DNA from: Verrucomicrobiota bacterium
GTDB lineage: Bacteria > Verrucomicrobiota > Verrucomicrobiia > Limisphaerales > UBA9464
Direction of reading: 5' to 3'
Length of the DNA: 6,577 bases
Assembly (NCBI GenBank): GCA_017302195.1
Contig: JAFLEG010000028.1
Coordinates: 1 to 6,577, forward strand
The stretch's first letter is position 1; the number at the start of each line of letters is the position of its first letter. Below, in pieces: positions 4,056 through 6,577 of the stretch. The notes under the pieces are model-generated. The model was given only the letters and a program-made list of their open reading frames with translations. It made no database searches and was not told the DNA's origin. A program made the position numbers and the translations under genes.

Positions 4056-6206
4056 ATGGATTTCTCACGCGCACAGATGCCTGCCGACCACACTGCCTCA
4101 CTGCCCGGCGTTGAGTCGCCGGTGCTGGCTGACGTCGCGGGCAAGCCGTTGGCCGGAGACGACACCGGCTGTGCGCGTGAACTTTGCGATGCCTCTGCGG
4201 GCATGCTGCCGGGGGAGATCCCTGGAGGTGGGAATTCGGCCGACGGCGCGGCATTCGCCCAGGCCGAACGGGATTGCCATCATGAAACACCTGCAGAGGC
4301 ATCGTCTCCCCTTCCGCCGGCGCCGGCGGTGAACATGGCACCGCCGCCCGGCAAGACGGCCCGGCAGTACCAGGAGGCGTACCGCCGGCACGAGCTGGTG
4401 GTGTCGTACCAGCAGCTCAAGGCCTCGGGCCTTTCGCCCGACCAGGCGGCCGAGGCAATTGAGGCCATGGGGATGAGCGCGAGCCGCTCCACCCTGGATC
4501 GGTACGAGAGGAGCTTCATGGCGGGGGGATTCGGCGCCCTCTTCGACAACTTCAACAAGTGCGGTCGGAAGCCGAAGAAGGAAACCAACCTGACACCGAA
4601 GCAGGCCGCCGCCGCCAGGGCCCACGTCCTGGCGGATACCAACCGGAACGCGACCGCGGGGTCGGTGCCCGAAGCAATCCGCCTGATGGCACGGACGGGG
4701 GAGCTGACCCCCGAACAGGTCGAGATCTTCCGGGAGCGGGAGCGCCAGGGGCTCATGGTGCCGGAGGCCCTGAACCGCAAACTGCAGGTGGCACCCGCCA
4801 TGGTGCAGCAGCACCGGAGTCCCAAGCGCGGCGCCCTGGGGCTCCGCAATGCGCCGGGCACCACGATGTTCCTGACCGATGAGCGCACTGGCAAGGAGCG
4901 CCCGGTCCGGGTCGGGGACATCCTGGAAGCCGACGACGCCACGGTGAACTTCCCGGTGTGCGTCCCCTGGGAGATGGGGGGCGACCCCTGCAGCGAACGC
5001 TGGGGGGTGAAGGTGGCCCGCTTCCAGTGGCTGGTCACGCTGGACCGGGCGAGCCGGTACATCCCCGGCTGGAGCTACACCATGCGCCCCCGGTCCAGCT
5101 ACCGGGCGGAGGATATCGTCTCCCTGTTCCATGCCGTCTTCCGGCAGCACGGGATTTGGCAGCGCGCCTCCCTGGAGCGGGGCGCGTGGGAAGCGGACGT
5201 GGTGGAAGCGATGCTCAAGCAACTGCGGGTGGAACGGATCGTCGCGTGGAACCCGAACCAGAAGCCCTACATCGAAGCCCTCTTCAATACCCTGTGGACC
5301 AAGCTGGCTCACCTGCCCGGACAGGTCGGCCGGTTCCAGGGGGAGGAAGAGGCCACCAACCGGGTGCTCACCAGTTGCCAGCGTGGTGCTACCGATCCGC
5401 GCCAGCACTTCCCCATGCTCTCTCAGGCTGTCGAAGCGCTGCAGGTGGCGACCCAGGAGAAGAACCGGACCCCGATCCATTCGCGGCAGTACGGTTCCTG
5501 GGTGCCGGAGGAGCGCTGGCTGGCACAGCAGGAGGAGGCGCGGGCGACCGGGCGCCTGCGCCCGCTGCCCAAGGAGGCCGCCTGGCTGTTCGCCCCTTGC
5601 ATGCGGGAATGGGCGGTCCGTGGAAACACGGTGGGCGGCACGGTCCAGGTGATGGAGGGGACCAGCGTGCGGTTCGACTTTGCGGGCGATTGGCTGACGG
5701 AGTTCTCCGGCTGCAAGGTCCGGGTCCACTTCGATCCGATGGCGTCCAGGGCGGATGCCACCATCGTGCTCGCGCAGAACGTCCGCGACCGGCGGGCGGG
5801 CGAAGTCATCGGGACGGCGGTGCAGGTGAACAAGGCGGCCCGCTATGCACGGCACGCCCTGGGCTACGGCGACGATCCGGATCTGGCGGTGATGATGCGC
5901 AAGAAGGCGGGCACCGCCCTGCGCCGCGAAGTCCGCACCATTCTGGCCGGCGCGCAGCAGGGTCTCTCCGTCAGCGAGGGACGGGACGGAGAGGGCAACG
6001 CGGTGGTGATCCAACGCGGGGCGCCCGAGCCCGCCGGAGATCGGACCGCCGAACCGCAGGCCCCGACTCGCCTGGAGCGCGAGCTCACGCCGAAGCGGAA
6101 GGCCGTGAACTCATTCCGGACCGCGACCCCTGAGGAGTTCGAGGCCCAAGGCAATCGCCTGGCCCGCCTGACCGCAGCCCGCCGCCGCCAGGAGACCCTG
6201 GCATGA
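4056..6206 (+). CDS. MuA-type DDE transposase
   Basis: At 716 residues this is slightly longer than Mu A (663). Residues 1-95 are Pro/Ala-rich and probably disordered; a later in-frame ATG at 4335 would remove them. DNA-binding helices lie at about 105-165 (YRRHELVVSYQQLKASGLS, STLDRYERSFMAGGFGALFD). The retroviral-integrase-like core spans about 285-470: first acidic site D293/D294 (EADDATVNFPV), second site E374 (ASLERGAWEA), third site E407 (KPYIEALFNTLW). Mu A has Asp at the second site, so the glutamate is unusual. A Mu-type beta-barrel follows at about 530-575 (LTEFSGCKVRVHFDPMASRA). The C-terminus is Arg/Lys-rich and may contact the partner ATPase. It catalyses strand nicking and joining during integration and replicative transposition of the phage genome. 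Confidence 0.9.
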   Translation: MDFSRAQMPADHTASLPGVESPVLADVAGKPLAGDDTGCARELCDASAGMLPGEIPGGGNSADGAAFAQAERDCHHETPAEASSPLPPAPAVNMAPPPGKTARQYQEAYRRHELVVSYQQLKASGLSPDQAAEAIEAMGMSASRSTLDRYERSFMAGGFGALFDNFNKCGRKPKKETNLTPKQAAAARAHVLADTNRNATAGSVPEAIRLMARTGELTPEQVEIFRERERQGLMVPEALNRKLQVAPAMVQQHRSPKRGALGLRNAPGTTMFLTDERTGKERPVRVGDILEADDATVNFPVCVPWEMGGDPCSERWGVKVARFQWLVTLDRASRYIPGWSYTMRPRSSYRAEDIVSLFHAVFRQHGIWQRASLERGAWEADVVEAMLKQLRVERIVAWNPNQKPYIEALFNTLWTKLAHLPGQVGRFQGEEEATNRVLTSCQRGATDPRQHFPMLSQAVEALQVATQEKNRTPIHSRQYGSWVPEERWLAQQEEARATGRLRPLPKEAAWLFAPCMREWAVRGNTVGGTVQVMEGTSVRFDFAGDWLTEFSGCKVRVHFDPMASRADATIVLAQNVRDRRAGEVIGTAVQVNKAARYARHALGYGDDPDLAVMMRKKAGTALRREVRTILAGAQQGLSVSEGRDGEGNAVVIQRGAPEPAGDRTAEPQAPTRLERELTPKRKAVNSFRTATPEEFEAQGNRLARLTAARRRQETLA

Positions 6207-6230
6207 CCACTTTCCCTGGAGGGATTACAC

Positions 6231-6577
6231 ATGGACAACAACCAACTACAGACGCGCTGGGATGACATCAGCATCGAGCGCGAGATTGCCTACCTACCCA
6301 CCGAACTGAGAGACGGCTACCGCTGGCTCAAGGTGTACACCCGAGACGTTCTCGGCCGTTCCTTTGAGCGGCTGGTGGACCAGCTCAAAGCGCTGGGCGT
6401 CTATCACGACAAGACCACCTGGTCGAAGATCCTGCGCGGCCGGTGGAACCGGGGCGCCAACGGCGACCCGATCAAGACGCCGGTGATCAGCCAGGAGAAG
6501 CTGGCCCTGGCCATCGAGGCCCTGAAGACCAACACGCGGGCGGAGACCCTGCGGGGCGAGGTGCCCTTCGTCATGAC
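6231..6577 (+). CDS. MuB-like transposition partner, N-terminus (3' end outside window)
   Basis: An ATG at 6231 follows a good GGAGGG eight bases upstream and lies 24 bases after the transposase stop. The frame stays open for 115 residues to the window edge. The visible part is a helical DNA-binding-type region: ELRDGYRWLKVYTRDVLGR, FERLVDQLKALGVYHDKTTW, then SKILRGRWNR and ISQEKLALAIEALKTN. Mu B carries an N-terminal helix-turn-helix domain ahead of its AAA+ ATPase, and it activates the transposase and picks target DNA. The Walker motifs would lie beyond the window, so the ATPase identity is inferred from position and N-terminal style, not seen. Confidence 0.7.
   Translation, partial: MDNNQLQTRWDDISIEREIAYLPTELRDGYRWLKVYTRDVLGRSFERLVDQLKALGVYHDKTTWSKILRGRWNRGANGDPIKTPVISQEKLALAIEALKTNTRAETLRGEVPFVM

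Larger units (their letters stand above)
1..6577. mobile_element. Mu-like transposable phage (prophage) early/immunity region
   Basis: The order seen is a leftward repressor, a short divergent control region, a rightward Ner-sized helix-turn-helix protein, small accessory genes, a ParB-like protein, a MuA-type transposase and then a second gene directly behind it. Known Mu-family phages share the core c-ner-A-B order, so the assignment to a Mu-like phage is firm. No phage terminus (TG...CA end with transposase-binding repeats) was recognised in the window, so the exact element boundaries are unknown. It is also not proven that the left-edge gene (627-1) belongs to the same element. Whether the phage is intact or a remnant cannot be judged from this part alone. 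Confidence 0.78.

Noticed and set aside
4314..4329. Perfect 16-base palindrome of CCG/GGC units just before an internal ATG at 4335
   Set aside because: It encodes a Pro/Ala stretch of the disordered transposase N-terminus, and GC-rich low complexity explains the symmetry without a regulatory role.
4098..6014. 638-residue open frame on the minus strand
   Set aside because: It is antisense to the transposase, whose motifs are clear. Its product is a low-quality string rich in His, Arg, Pro and Gly, typical of the complement of GC-rich coding DNA.
1..6577. CRISPR array, tRNA or rRNA genes
   Set aside because: No regularly spaced direct repeats and no recognisable tRNA or rRNA sequence were seen on either strand.

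Overview
This window is the early and immunity region of a Mu-like transposable phage, most likely an integrated prophage, in a GC-rich bacterium. The firm anchors are a 716-residue MuA-type DDE transposase (4056-6206), the start of the gene directly behind it in the MuB position (from 6231), and a pair of divergent helix-turn-helix regulators (1299-1796 minus, 1913-2110 plus) laid out like the c repressor and Ner of Mu. Base composition is high in GC, lower in the regulator region around 1300-2390. Several genes lack a clear Shine-Dalgarno sequence. The style of the proteins recalls Mu-like prophages of Verrucomicrobiota or related lineages, but that host guess is weak.

Left arm, minus strand. 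A secreted/membrane protein (627 to 1, cut by the window edge) combines a signal peptide, two further hydrophobic segments and a lipobox-like segment. It resembles a phage lysis-type membrane protein fused to a small phage lipoprotein. A gene-free stretch (628-940) carries several perfect or near-perfect inverted repeats. To its right, also on the minus strand, lie a single-domain PAS protein (1315-941) and the repressor (1796-1299), whose 3' end overlaps the PAS gene start by 17 bases.

Switch. The 116 bases between repressor and Ner-like gene hold overlapping divergent promoter candidates and palindromes of the form TCAC-N3-GTGA. The same motif recurs in the 628-940 gap, which suggests that one regulator controls both the early switch and the left-arm gene.

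Right arm, plus strand. The Ner-like gene is coupled by an ATGA overlap to a 95-residue protein of unknown function. One small gene (2640-2410) then faces the other way inside the otherwise rightward operon. A short basic protein follows (2643-2822, tentative), coupled by ATGA to a 106-residue unknown (2819-3139). Then come a ParB/sulfiredoxin-fold protein (3162-4031), the transposase, and the N-terminus of the MuB-like partner. The expected logic is that the repressor holds the rightward operon silent in lysogeny, and after induction the operon delivers the transposition machinery.

The points most worth a second look are the PAS protein overlapping the repressor, the operator-like palindromes, the glutamate in place of the second catalytic aspartate of the transposase, and the antisense gene arrangement at 2391-2822.
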